From Cerrena zonata (lineage: Eukaryota; Basidiomycota; Agaricomycetes; Polyporales; Cerrenaceae): 64,000 bases of DNA. The notes under the pieces are model-generated. The model was not told where the DNA came from. It searched no databases and saw nothing but the letters and a program-made list of their open reading frames with translations. Where the stretch lies: contig JASBNA010000001.1 of NCBI GenBank assembly GCA_038087015.1, positions 248,001-312,000 on the forward strand, read 5' to 3'. A program made the translations under genes and the position numbers. Shown one piece after another: positions 1-14,291 of the stretch (position 1 is its first letter; every line of letters starts with the position of its first letter).

Positions 1-2
1 CG

Positions 3-125
3 TGTATACATATCACTCCCTCCTATGAGGGTTTCGGATTCGACGTATTGGAGGACGATTCATATGCATTGCTATGGTCCGAGTACATGTTAGACTACAT
101 GCATCAAGAATTCCTACGACGATGA
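3..125 (+). CDS. C-terminal end of an unidentified protein (partial)
   Basis: The frame starting at base 3 stays open to a TGA at 123-125. It gives about 40 residues of protein-like composition (acidic and aromatic, ending near WSEYMLDYMHQEFLRR). The gene begins left of the window, so no domain can be assigned. Its last codons overlap the stop of the convergent IMP2 gene, whose TAG lies on the minus strand at 114-116. I infer coding from composition and the long open frame only; an intergenic origin cannot be excluded. Confidence 0.4.
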   Translation, partial: CIHITPSYEGFGFDVLEDDSYALLWSEYMLDYMHQEFLRR

Positions 126-1011
126 ACTTGAGCCAGAATACTCTACCCGAGCTCTGCGTCGCGCTGCCCTCTCAAACTCGGCTTTCTGTGCTCGCCAGGC
201 GGGACTTCGTTGGTCTTGGGGGTCTGGTAAACTGGGCTCGTTGAGATAGCCTCTGCGACTCCAAGGCCAGATAATTGCTGAGAGTTTCGATTCTATCAAC
301 CCAAGCGGAACCTAGATCAGAGTGGTTGTTGGCACGCAAATCCTTTGAGGAACATAATCTGTCAAACATACTGGTCCGAAATGATTGCTGTCTTCCGACT
401 TGAATGGTTCGTCCCCTTCTACCCATGCATGACCCTCTGGGACTTCGACCACTGCATCTGGGTAAGGTGGTAATGTTTTAACCTATGTCAAGCAGGTAAG
501 GATGTCGTCTATTATTGTTCCAATTGTTCAGACTCACTTTATCACCTTCAAGTGCAATTATACGTTTCACGATGAGTTTCGCATCGTATGGAGACCTATA
601 CAACCTGTGTCAGCTTCTGGTCCCAATCAGGACTTTCAGATATAACACGCACTTCAATGCAACGATATCCCCTCTATTATACTTCCTCTCAACCACTATC
701 GACCACCGGTCAAACAGCACAACATCTCGCCATGTCGAAGAATCAGGGTTCAGCGTCGGCTAGCTAGTGAGTTACCAATATCAATATCACCCTTTCTTGC
801 TGAATCGAGATGATGAGAGAAGAAGATACCTAACTTGCATACTCCGCCCTGTCACCGTCTTCACCGTGTAACCCATGTCTGTGAAACAGATCCCCATAGG
901 AAGCCAGAAGAGAGTGAAAAGGGTCCATTTGATTGGGGGCGGCGAGGTTGCTTGTCTCCATCTCGTACGGAGGGATGACCATGATGAGCGGAGGGCGGCC
1001 AACCTCGACAT
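114..1011 (-). CDS. IMP2: Mitochondrial inner membrane protease subunit 2 (signal peptidase I family)
   Basis: Spliced minus-strand gene of roughly 200 residues. Exon 1 starts at the ATG at 1009-1011 and encodes a basic N-terminus, a hydrophobic membrane segment (WTLFTLFWLPMGICFTDMG) and the catalytic-serine box TGRSMQ. The next exon (around 665-775) continues TLNPDSSTWRDVVLFDRW. A further exon carries the catalytic-lysine region KLIVKRIIALEG, and the 3' exons carry PEGHAWVEGDEPFKSEDS and a basic tail ending in a serine run. Ser and Lys together form the dyad of the SPase I/Imp family. Imp2 works with Imp1 to remove sorting signals from intermembrane-space proteins. The length and the HAWVEGD box fit Imp2 better than Imp1. 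The gene is intact and tail-to-tail with the partial gene at the left edge. Confidence 0.9.
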
Positions 1012-1630
1012 TAGAAGTTCCGTTAGCAGTCCTGAAGTTGGTGGTCAGTGAAAGTCATGGAAGAGAAGCAACAAGTTGACGTTCCCGGCGTTCCGGGCCG
1101 CTTCTCTGAGACTCACTGACAGCCTGTTGGGTTTGCAAGGGGTTGCTGATTGCCATGTATACACTACCTTGGCTATCGTTAGCCATGGTACCTTTATGGT
1201 GAGGAATATAAATCGACGTTCAGTGAGTTCTCAATATATATTGGACCATTTTTAACCTCACATCTACAAAAGTAGGTTTCAAGTACATGGCCCTAAGCTC
1301 GATATCCCGGCGGGCCCATCGCAAAATTGATATGTCCGAGTCCGAGTCCGACTCGCTAGTAGTGCGCTGGGCGCTGCATAGCTCAAATGAATTGGATCTA
1401 AGGCTGCCTAGGCCGTGGCAATAAAATGAAGATATTGTAATTGGTGTATACATATATTTGTCCCCAGCATAGAGTTCTAACCCTGAACATCATGTTTCCA
1501 GCTGATCGTGTCCGGTACTAGTAAACACGCACTACTAGTAAGACCCTGACTCTTAGCTTTCTTCTCTCCCACCACCTACCTTACAGAACGAAGCCATTGC
1601 CAGTGACGAACTCTCTTTCAGCGAGTCGAA
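1012..1630. other. Divergent intergenic region between IMP2 and a P450
   Basis: About 620 bp with no supported gene. A small GAGTCC-type repeat (tccgagtccgagtccgactc) lies near 1336-1355 and an AT-rich stretch (gaatataaat) near 1202-1211. It presumably holds promoters for both flanking genes, but no defined factor site is recognisable. Confidence 0.5.
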
Positions 1631-3647
1631 ATGGAGGGTGACAACCTTACTTACATATTAGTGGCTATAGCTACAGTTACTTATTTATTTAGGTGGTTGA
1701 AACCGCCAATGTCATCTGTGAGTGAAACTGGAATGATGGTATAATGACTGATGCATGAACCCGAAGTTCAATTTTTAGTTACCTCATATCCCTTCACTAA
1801 CACCCACTGCACCGTTATGGTCGTACTATGGCTGTATCAAGTATCTCTTTTCCAACAAGGATCTAATACAAGAAGGGTACGAGAAGGTATGATGTCACTT
1901 ACATGTGCAAAATTTCGATCTTGACCGTACATTTGTTCCAGTATAAAGGACATGCATTCAAGATACCAGAGCCCTTGCGCTGGTCTGTCGTTATCACAGG
2001 GCCTAAGCTTATTGATGAGCTGCGAAAAGTACCAGCCGATGTACTCGACATGCATGAAGCTGGAAAAGAGGTAAACCTTGTTTGCTTTTCGAATGAGTCC
2101 CTCTGTAACATTGAGTGGGCCGTTCTATCAGGTCATACAAGCGGAATATACTCTCGACCATAGACTTCTCCATAACTATTATCATGTGCCTCTGGTTCGG
2201 AGTACACTAACGAGGAGTCTGGCTATCCTCTTCCCCGACATTCGTGATGAGATCAGTCAGGCCTTCAGTACGCTGATACCTCCTAGTGATGGTATGTAAA
2301 CTCTTTTACGCACTTATCTCATATACTCCTGGATACTTACTCAAGGGTCCTCGCAGATTGGGTGGCGGTTCCTGCATTAGAGACTGTCCTGCAGATTGTT
2401 TCTCGATCCACGAACAGGGTGATTGTTGGTCTTCCCCTAGGTAGCCAGCGTTCCTCTTTATATTATCTAGATCGCTGAAGACTTTTTTCATTCTAGCGAG
2501 AGACCCTGATTTCGTCAAGCTCAATATCGACTTTGCTATAGATCTATTCATGGGAGGTCAGGTGATAGGCATGCTTCCACACTTCTTGCGAACGTAAGTC
2601 CTACTCTCTAGGTTACCCATTAATATTCTCACCAAATTCTAGTCTTGCTGTCCGGTGGTTCACAAATGTCCCAAGCACCATCGCGCGTGCTACAAAACAT
2701 TTAGAGCCAATCATCAAGTTCCGCTTGGAAATGATGTCGACATACGGCAAAGATTATGATAACAAGCCTAACGATTTTCTTAGTTGGCTGATAGACGAGG
2801 CCGAGGGTGGCGAGCTAGCAGTCCACTTCTGGTCCAGCGCATTCTCGTAGTCAATATGGCTGCCATTCATACAACTTCACAGGTGTGTGTCCAAGAAACA
2901 TGAACCTCGGTTTCTCCGTTAATGATTACCTGCCGACTAGAGCTTTACCTTTGCATTGTATCGGTTAGCCGCAAATCCTGAATGGATCTTACGCATGCGA
3001 GAAGAAGTGGAGAGCGTCGTAAAGGCCGAGGGTTGGACTAAATCCGCAATGCAGAAGATGCACCATGTGGATAGCTTCCTGAAGGAATGCCAACGATGCG
3101 ATGGAATCGTGACTAGTGAGTCCAGATCCAATATTCTACGCAGAGTCCTAATAATTTCAATAACAATTGTTTCACAGTTAACATGACTCGTGTTGCAATG
3201 AAAGATTATACTTTCTCAGATGGGACCTTCATTCCAAAAGGTACATTTGTTTCTGCAGCCGTTACCCCTATGCACAACGACGAAGAGTATTACGCGGATG
3301 CGACAGTTTTCAATCCATGGCGATTCGCTGAACTGAGGGATGGTGAAGGTGAAAGTTTGAAGCACCAAATGGCTTCTACAAATAAAGAGTACCTCGCTTT
3401 CGGTCATGGGAAAGATGCATGGTACGCATTTCCCTAGTCGTACGTTACTGGCGGACATTAATGCTCTCTCTGCAGTCCTGGACGATTCTTCGCTACGAAT
3501 TCGCTTAAGGTCATGCTAGCCCACCTCGTCCTCAACTATGACATCAAGTTCGAGGAGGAAGGTGTACTGCCCAAGTCCTTAAGGATTGCAACCATGCATA
3601 CTCCTAACGCTAAAGCCAAAGTCCTGTTCAGGAAAAGGCAACACTAG
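1631..3647 (+). CDS. Cytochrome P450 monooxygenase (ER-anchored), with an apparent 1-nt frame break
   Basis: Multi-exon P450. The start MEGDNLTYILVAIATVTYLF is a membrane anchor. A later exon has STNRVIVGLPLARDP, typical of the basidiomycete ent-kaurene-oxidase-like P450 group. The I-helix region reads VNMAAIHTTS, the K-helix ExxR is ECQR, and the PERF-like box is FNPWRF. The heme loop AFGHGKDACPGRFFA forms only when the intron starting at 3421 is removed, and holds the axial cysteine. It ends LFRKRQH at the TAG at 3645-3647. Between the DEAEGGE exon and LLVQRILVVNM the frame changes at about 2823-2832 with no room for an intron, as if one base were missing. The substrate is unknown; a role in terpenoid or xenobiotic oxidation is inference from the family. 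Confidence 0.82.
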
Positions 3648-3770
3648 TCATCATACAGGAGTTCGAATCTGTCCAAACACATCTATCTTTATGAAAGAAC
3701 GGTATCTAGATATCCATATACAGCATATCTCTATTACAGATCAACGATTTGCAAGCTAGGGGACGAAGCT

Positions 3771-5330
<1,560 letters not shown>

Positions 5331-6179
5331 GAGGAGGTAGTGCTATAATAGTGGGATAGGATGGGATGAAGACAGCAGCTAAAATTGCACTGGTTCTTCA
5401 ACAATAATCAGGTTGGGGGACCCACCATTTAAGATCGATTTCTACCTCATTATATCTGGCGGAGAGTGTGCTTAGTAAAGGCAAATCCATGCTTATCAAG
5501 ACAACCCGAAAGCGAAGCAAGACGCTACTATTTACGAGCAATCTGTGAAAATGTAAACAAACATGTTGCACCTCAACCGATGACGGCAGCATGCGGAAGA
5601 TAAAATTTGAGAGGCAAAGTAGGTCTCCGTGAGTAAGCTGCCGGTAATCGAATTTCAGCAAAGTCCGTTGGCACATTCTGTGAAAAATCGGACCGTGTAA
5701 ATCACTACATGCGTAAGTTAGTAAGCCTTCGAAAGAGAGAAATGTCTGACAAACCTTGGTGTTGGACGCTTCTTGACCCACAACGAGAGCTCGCAGTCAG
5801 ACGTGGAGGCTCCGGTTGAATGCCGTCGAAGGGCCCGCGTTCGATTTTCGATCGGTTTCGAACTTGAAACAACCGGACCCCCAAAAGATCGTAACATGTG
5901 CTCAATGTGCATGAGGGCAAAATTCCCTTCCGTCTGACGAGCTCAGGCCTCAGGCTCTTTTCCATTCTTGGCAGCTACTGCTGTGAATTTATAGAGGTGT
6001 AAGTCACCAAAGTATAATGTAAGTCAGTCTCCGTTGCTGACTATATACTATTGGCAATCGATCCAAACCCCAGTCAATGTAAGTCATCCCGGACCTGAAT
6101 GGGTAGTACAGGTACAACTACGACTCTATGGTCTCTCATCCGTGTAATCAGGCCGGCTTAATCCAAAGGATACCAATGT
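5331..6179. other. Intergenic region, no gene recognised
   Basis: About 850 bp between two minus-strand genes (the OYE promoter side and the ATE1 3' side). Only short open frames without family motifs occur. Two copies of an 'aatgtaagtca' word lie at about 6016-6027 and 6076-6087; their meaning is unknown. Confidence 0.5.
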
Positions 6180-7997
<1,818 letters not shown>

Positions 7998-8423
7998 GAC
8001 TTCGAAGCAATGATATGCAAGAAAATAGCAATTGTTGTATGTATTGTTATCTGCGACCTACAGTGTGTGTGGTTATGAGCAAACTTGGGTACTAGCCGTG
8101 GCGGCAAGATGGTGTTATGACCTCAAATAGAGTCAACGATCATATTGATCGGTATTTTAAGAAGATAACATCGGGCCCGGCGAGATGACGACGTAGTAGT
8201 CATTCTATCCATATCAAGAACACGATGTTTATCACATTAAGGTCATAGCAGTACATAAACTGGGACTAGTAGAGTGCAAGTGTATACAATTGCAGATGCA
8301 TGAGCGGAGAGCATTGAAAGAGCAAAAGAAATGAAAATGAAACAGGGAGATGTGAAATCCAAGAAACGTCCCAACCGATGAATGAACAAACATGATCTAG
8401 AAAACTGGGCAAGTCCGTATATA
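7998..8423. other. Intergenic region between ATE1 start and PROPPIN end
   Basis: About 425 bp upstream of ATE1 and downstream of the next minus-strand gene. No open frame or RNA gene is supported; it should contain the ATE1 promoter. Confidence 0.45.
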
Positions 8424-9946
8424 TCAGCCCCAACCATCCCAACGCCCATATCTACGATATTCCTTGAGAACACACTCCCGACTCTTTCCTTCCTTCTCCT
8501 TCTCCTTCCCCTTGTCAGGACGACTAGTAGAGAATGAAGAGTTGCTTCCAGATCTTCGTCGAAACTCGGGATGTCCCGCGGCACTGGGTGGAGAAGAGAA
8601 TGTCGGGGAGAGAGGCGTCGTGGAATGCCCGGAGGCATTCGAGGTACTGGATATTGGGACCGCTCCAGGTAAGGATAGGCGGTACCAGCCACCGGTGTAC
8701 GTCAGCGCAACAAGCTGATACTCCTGAGGTCCGTCCTCACCGTCCTACAGGACCTTGTATCCAACCAACGACACATTTCTCCTCGTCAACGTCATCCGCA
8801 GTAGGTGACTTCGCTGGACCGGCAGACATAGAGATATGTGCGGTTTGCGTCGGTAGCCGATATTGCGCGTAAGACCACTCAGAGGAGAAATACTTCGGCA
8901 ATAACGAAGTCAACGTCGACAAATTGGATTGGCGATTTGAAGGTCCACCGCTACCTCCAAGCCAGAATAGGTGGATTGTTCCCTTGTCACTCCAAACACA
9001 GAACTCTTTCTCGTCAGGACGGAAAGCCACTCCGTAGATCTCTGCTTTGTCCGCTCCTCTCCGAAACTCTCGACAAGCTTTCCAGTCAATGCATCCCACA
9101 CACGAACTAAGGTTCCTCTAGAGGATGTAGTAGCTAGTAGTCGTCCTGAGGGCGGGACAGAGAGTGTCGTAAGGGCATTCTCATGAGCCGCGATGATCGA
9201 GACAGGATAATGTGTGGTTCGGCGGTGCCTGTTTGTGTGCGAAACGAGCCGGCTGGTGGTGGACCGAGGGTCGTTGGAGGAGGGCAGGGTGGCAAGTGAA
9301 TTAGATGTACATGTCCCGTTTGAAGCCCCGGGATAACTAATAGAGTAGAGTATGCTTCTGTGGCAAGCGTAAGTAGACCTAGATTGTTCAATATGCAATA
9401 TCGAGCACAATGAGCATGATATTCCAAAAATGAAATACGAAGCACCCTACACACCTTTCGGGTTCTCGCATGTATCGTATTCCGCATGCCTTGATATAGT
9501 TGCGCCCAACTTGTAGACTACAACCCTCCGTTTCAAGGCCACAGCTAGCCAACCTCGTCTGCACGCGATCCCCCGAACTCGCTCCCTAAACTCTAGGTCC
9601 GCGACTTCCTTTCCTTGGGCTTCATCCCATAGAATGACCTTATTAGGCGGGTACCGTGGACTACGACCTCCTCCTACAAGGAAGAGAAGTGAGGACGAGT
9701 GGAGAGGAACTGCTAGAGCAAGGGTGCCTCCGGAAATCTCTAAGCCACAAAGTCAATATCTCGAACGACCCTAGTACGGAGCATATATGGCATACCTCGT
9801 TTCCGGAGCAACTTCAAGGGACGAGTATGGTACACAGCGAATCCTGCCTGAGTGCATGTGGTAAACAATTGAGAATCTGCGTCAAAACGGGTGTCGAAGA
9901 TGAGAACGGGGGCAGTTGAGCTGATGGAGTGTCTCGCGAGGTTCAT
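8424..9946 (-). CDS. PROPPIN, Atg18/Hsv2 (WIPI) family beta-propeller, with a frame break near the C-terminus
   Basis: Seven-bladed WD40-like propeller that binds PI3P or PI(3,5)P2 and acts in autophagy. It starts MNLARHSISSTAPVLIFDTR at the ATG at 9944-9946, then DEAQGKEVADLEFRERVRG, LLVIPGLQTGHVHLIHLPP, IAAHENALTTLSVPPSG and TSSRGTLVRVWDALTGKLV. An exon junction then creates REFRRGADKAEIYGVAF, containing the lipid-binding FRRG signature. EWSYAQYRLPTQTAHIS follows. The expected ending, EYQLVALTYTGGWYRLSL and finally KEYRRYGRWDGWG with TGA at 8424-8426, is in a frame one base off from CVVGWIQGP. The only GT-AG pair that would fix it is about 25 nt long, too short for an intron. Which yeast paralogue it matches (Atg18 or Hsv2) is not settled. 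Confidence 0.88.
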
Positions 9947-10574
9947 TCAGTGCACAGTAATAGTAATAGTAAGGGCGTTAAGACAGTCGGGTGGTCGTGG
10001 GTCAGAGGCAAGAGGCAAGCAGCACTCCACGAGTTGGATGTGTCGTGATAGTATGATTAATAACTTATCTACAGTGTACGAATCAATGATGAATGAAATT
10101 CGAAATCCAAGGACCCGTATCGAGTAAATGGGTGTGGCGGAGCACAGTCAGACGAGACTCATGGAGTCACGGAGGCATTCTGAGCAAGAGATCTGCTCTT
10201 GGACTCACTTACCGCCGGCACCCATATCTGGGGTTCATTTCCATCGAGGCATCAGATCTCCAAACAAAGAAATGGTATGATGCATGGTGCATGAATGGAA
10301 AGCAGGGAAGAGAGCAGAGGAACGTTATGCATTTGTCAGGACTGTAAGGATACAGAAAAGTACATAACCCACTCGTAGAACCCTATGCACAAGCAAACGG
10401 AACAAGAAAGATGGAAAGTAGTGTCCTACAATCAAGTTAGAAATCCAGCAATGTTTATCTGCTAGTAGGAAACTGCTACAGATGTGACCCTAGTGAGACA
10501 ATAGATAGTACAAATGAGGAGAGGTGGGAATCTTTCGATACAGTGGTATGGCATGTCAAAAGGTATCGGTTGTG
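9947..10574. other. Intergenic region upstream of the PROPPIN gene
   Basis: About 630 bp between two minus-strand genes. No supported gene; short frames here lack family motifs. It probably contains the PROPPIN promoter and the 3' UTR of the next gene. Confidence 0.45.
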
Positions 10575-12153
10575 TCAACCGCGTGAAGCTGAAGTTAATC
10601 CGTAAGGTCGAGAAGAATAGGCATTATGAGCATAATTCTGGCTATGGGGGGCTGGTTGGGACCGGGGAGTAGCATTGATGCTACTTGCCCAGGACTTTGG
10701 TGGCTGCAGACCGACACCCGCGAGCTGTTGTCTAGCAGCCCTGAACTCGAGTTCCTCCATATGATTTTGAGCCAACTGGGCGGCCTTTATTTCGGCTTGT
10801 CGTTGAAGTTCTGCCTCGGACTCGTCGGAAAGGTAGTCGGTAAATCCGCCGTCAGAAATGACAGTCGACTCAGAGTTACTCCCACTGCTGTCACTCGAGG
10901 CACTTGAGGCACTTGATAGACTAACCGCAGCCATCTGATGTTCAAGTGACCGTTTCGTGGGCGTGATCTGATTCGGACGTTCCCCTGATTTGCTTGCAGG
11001 CGGTGACGGCGACTTGGACAAAGTGGAAGTGGGAGGGGAGGGTTTGTTGGTGGGGGTGGTATGGCGGCGTAGAGGTTGCGCATCGATGGTCACTTTCGAG
11101 ACTTGCATGGATGGTATTGCAGCAGAGATAGAAGGTCGCCGGGTGATGGAAGCATTGGTTCTAGACTCGGACCCCCTTCGCGAAAGAGATCCTCCCAATT
11201 CAACGTACTTACGACCAGGCGACATCTTGCTGGGTTCATGGGACACATCGCGCTTATCGACTCGAGCGTCAACAGTGCCAGAACGGCGGTGCATAAACAG
11301 CTGATCCAGCGTCGACTTCTCGGGGAGGGAAGACGAAGTAGTGTCACCATCGTCGTCTCGTAACGCGTTGCCGTCCAGCGCAGAAGGCAATTGTGGAGGA
11401 CTCCCACCGGGCCTAATTCGACCAGGTATGGCCACCGGAGCGGTCCGCAAGGGAAGAGTATCAAACCGGTTGGGGGAGGTGACATTATAGCTAGACCGGC
11501 GAACTGGGGGTGTTGCAGGAGACTGGGTGGGATTTCCCCGGAGACTGCCAGTTGGAAATGGAGGGGAGCCGTTGCCTCTGCTAGGGGTGGGCGCCGAAAT
11601 ACTATCCAATAACGCCTTTATGTCGGGCGGGATAGGGACTCGATGAATAAGACTGACGGCAGGCCAGTCTGCTGCTCCGATGAGCTTGTGTTCCTCTGGC
11701 GAGGGGGGTCGGCAACAGCCAGGCCAGCCATTGTTGTTGAAGCCAGCTTTTGCGGGACTGAGTTTAGCCCACTAAAACGATCGGCATGGGTTATCAGCAG
11801 AATCGGGAAATATGAAAGAGACGGATACTTGCCTTGCAATAACCGCAACCGCTGAAGAGTTGCACTAAATGATCAGGGAGAGGAGCATGATGAGTGATCC
11901 GCCTAGTTTGGAAGGATGAAAGGGCAGTAGCAGCTCACCCTCAGGATTCTTCAAATAGACAACGTCATGTTTGGGATGCAAGGCCCTATTACGACAGACC
12001 TCTCGTTTGTGTGGGCATCTGAAACACAGAAGGTGAGCTTGGTGAGCCAGACGACGTGGGAGATGGAATATACCTTGAGGCGCTAGGTTTGAAGACCTTG
12101 CACATTGGACACACCGCGATAGCTTGATCACGAGAGCCATAAGCGCAACACAT
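10575..12153 (-). CDS. Unrecognised protein: Cys-rich N-terminus plus long Ser/Pro-rich disordered tail
   Basis: The start ATG at 12151-12153 opens MCCAYGSRDQAIAVCPMCKV, spliced to RCPHKREVCRNRALHPKHDV, then RITHHAPLPDHLVQLFSGC joined to GYCKSRKSWLQQQWLAWLLP. After EEHKLIGAADWPAVSLIHRV and a long exon (10575 to about 11755), the rest is low complexity, rich in Ser, Pro, Arg and Thr, with one charged stretch (SDESEAELQRQAEIKAAQLA). The CPMC, CPHKREVC and CGYC pairs suggest zinc binding, but their spacing matches no finger I can name with confidence. All junctions keep frame, supporting a real gene of roughly 480 residues. Function unknown; many Ser/Pro sites suggest phosphorylation. Confidence 0.72.
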
Positions 12154-12926
12154 AGCGAAGACGAGCCTTTGAGGAAGCAGCGAGAGAATGAGGAGGGCTG
12201 CGGCGGACTCTGAGGCAAGGGAGAGTCGAGTCTAAAGTGGGGTATATAGGCGATAGTACTGAGAGATTCTGGAAGAACGCATATGCATGCGGTCCCTTTT
12301 CTTGTTGCTGATCCAGTTCATTTAGCGATCTATGCCTCGAAGTGAGCGAAACAGCGGTGCTGGAGGGAATGGGGACTTTGGCAGGGTTGCAGGGATGTAT
12401 TCAACTGGTTAAGGAGGTGTACACCGGTTGCTCTCAAAAAAGTGCTTCGTTTCGACGTCCTTTCTGCCTCGAGGCAGCATCGTGCAGCGGACGATCAGGT
12501 AACCCTTATCAGCATAAAAATATTCTGAATAGGAAGGTGAGCATATGGCTACTTTGTAACTACAGGTCCACACGAAAACGTGAGGATGGTGCTATGTACT
12601 GATGGTGCTACTATTGTTCTCGCTGTTGTCGGTGAGTGTGATACAGACCAAAGCGGGAGTGCTTGACCAGGGCGTCCAGAGATCTGGCAATGGGCGGGCC
12701 ACTGTTGGAGGGCAGATTGGCGAAGATCTCCCTTAGATTAGATAACGAGCACAGATCAGGGGCAGATGCCGAGCACTGTAAGTCCTTATGACGCGCGGTT
12801 CCTCAAGTATATTTGGAAACAGAAACACTGCCTTTCGCGCCTTGGCACCAAAGTGCATTTCGAGTCCGCCTTCCAACTACCACAGCATATCCCTCTTTTA
12901 CCACCTACATCCGACTACCTCATATT
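12154..12926. other. Divergent intergenic region upstream of NCS1
   Basis: About 770 bp between divergent starts. Short frames at 12342-12602 and 12766-13057 have no recognisable motif and overlap the NCS1 leader, so I treat them as noise. No RNA gene is seen. Confidence 0.45.
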
Positions 12927-13789
12927 ATGGGCGGAAAACAGTCAAAGCTCAGCCCCGAACAACTCGCAGATCTCCAGAAACACACCTACTGTATGTACCG
13001 CCTTCTAGATCCATGAGGTTATTGCATGTTCATTCCGACACGATCACTTACAGTTGACAAGCGAGAACTCCAACAATGGTACAGCATCTTATCTTCCATA
13101 ATGTTGCATTCTCTCATCACTCCGATCCTAGGTACAAAGGCTTCCTCAAGGACTGTCCCTCTGGTCAACTCGACAAGACAGAGTTCAGTCGGATATATAA
13201 ACAGTTCTTCCCGTTCGGCGACCCAGGAGATTTCGCAGATTACGTTTTCAATGTCTTCGATGAGAACAAGAATGGAACCATCGATTTCAAAGAATTCATC
13301 TGTGCTCTCAGTGTAACAAGTCGGGGTCGTCTAGACGAGAAGCTCAAGTGTGCGTACTTCTGTGTGTACACGCTTTGAGGCGTATTTCATATTCCGCGCT
13401 TTCGGTCACAGGGGCATTCCAATTATATGACATTGACGGCGATGGTACCATCACATATGCAGAAATGCTCCAGATCGTCCAGTCAATATATAAGATGACA
13501 GGTCAAATGGTCAAGCTACCGCCCGACGAGGATACACCGGAGAAGGTAAGCACATTACTCGATTCAAGCAACTCCCATCATGTTAAATAACCATTCCCAC
13601 ATAGCGAGTAGACAAGATCTTCAAGAACATGGACCGTGACAAGGATGCTAAACTCACGTTCGACGAGTTCGTCGAGGGCAGTAAGCAGGACCCAACAATC
13701 GTACAGGTAAGCAACATGAATACTGAGCACGAGACCAAACTAACCAAGACTCCTCGAAGGCACTGTCACTGTACGACGGTTTAGTTTAA
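12927..13789 (+). CDS. NCS1: Neuronal calcium sensor 1 / frequenin-type EF-hand protein
   Basis: About 190 residues over short exons. The start [16 protein letters not shown] carries the N-myristoylation signal (Gly2) of the family. The spliced sequence continues [20 protein letters not shown], then EF-hand loops [24 protein letters not shown] and [12 protein letters not shown], ending [10 protein letters not shown] with TAA at 13787-13789. The first EF-hand ([13 protein letters not shown]) is the degenerate non-binding one that carries CPxG in this family. The fungal homologue (yeast Frq1) activates PI4-kinase Pik1 at the Golgi. All splice junctions restore the family sequence; the gene looks intact. 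Confidence 0.96.
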
Positions 13790-14291
13790 CCGTACCGCCT
13801 CCTCCTCTTCCCCTCTCTTGGCATCCTTGTAAGTCTCCACTGCCATCCGTTCCAAGTCTTTCGATCAGACCAACCAGTATGTGTAGACGTCTTTCAGGGA
13901 CCCTTAGGCCGCTCCTCCCTCTCGGTGATACCGTGGACAGTTCTCTACTTTCTTTGTTAACGATATCCTTTCTCGTCCAGTCCGTTCAGTCGTGCTTTGT
14001 CCTTAGCAGTTATCATCTCGCAGGTTTTCTCGGAGGAGGGGATACTCAATGCGACCGCAGCCACCGTTGTATATCCAATAATTGTACTTGACACCTACGT
14101 GTATGTAGATGGTAGAAGTGAAGTAGGTAGTCCAGACGGTAAACCATTGTAACATCACCCCGGCGAGGCATTCTTTATGTGTTACTATCCGCGATCCCGC
14201 GTTTTATGCATTATCTCTAACATAAATACATATTCCGTGGTCAATTGTACGTTGGTGTGTCATACAACATGACCCATGGTCGAATAACTAT
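13790..14291. other. Convergent intergenic region NCS1/EMC3
   Basis: About 500 bp of shared 3' flank. No supported gene; one short frame (13879-14091) has no motif. No clear terminator structure is recognisable. Confidence 0.4.

Noticed and set aside
3655..3675. B-box-like word (ggagttcgaatctgtcc) suggesting a tRNA gene
   Set aside because: No A-box and no cloverleaf can be built upstream.
5398..5965. Two overlapping minus-strand frames
   Set aside because: No family motif, overlapping each other, and lying between well-defined genes.
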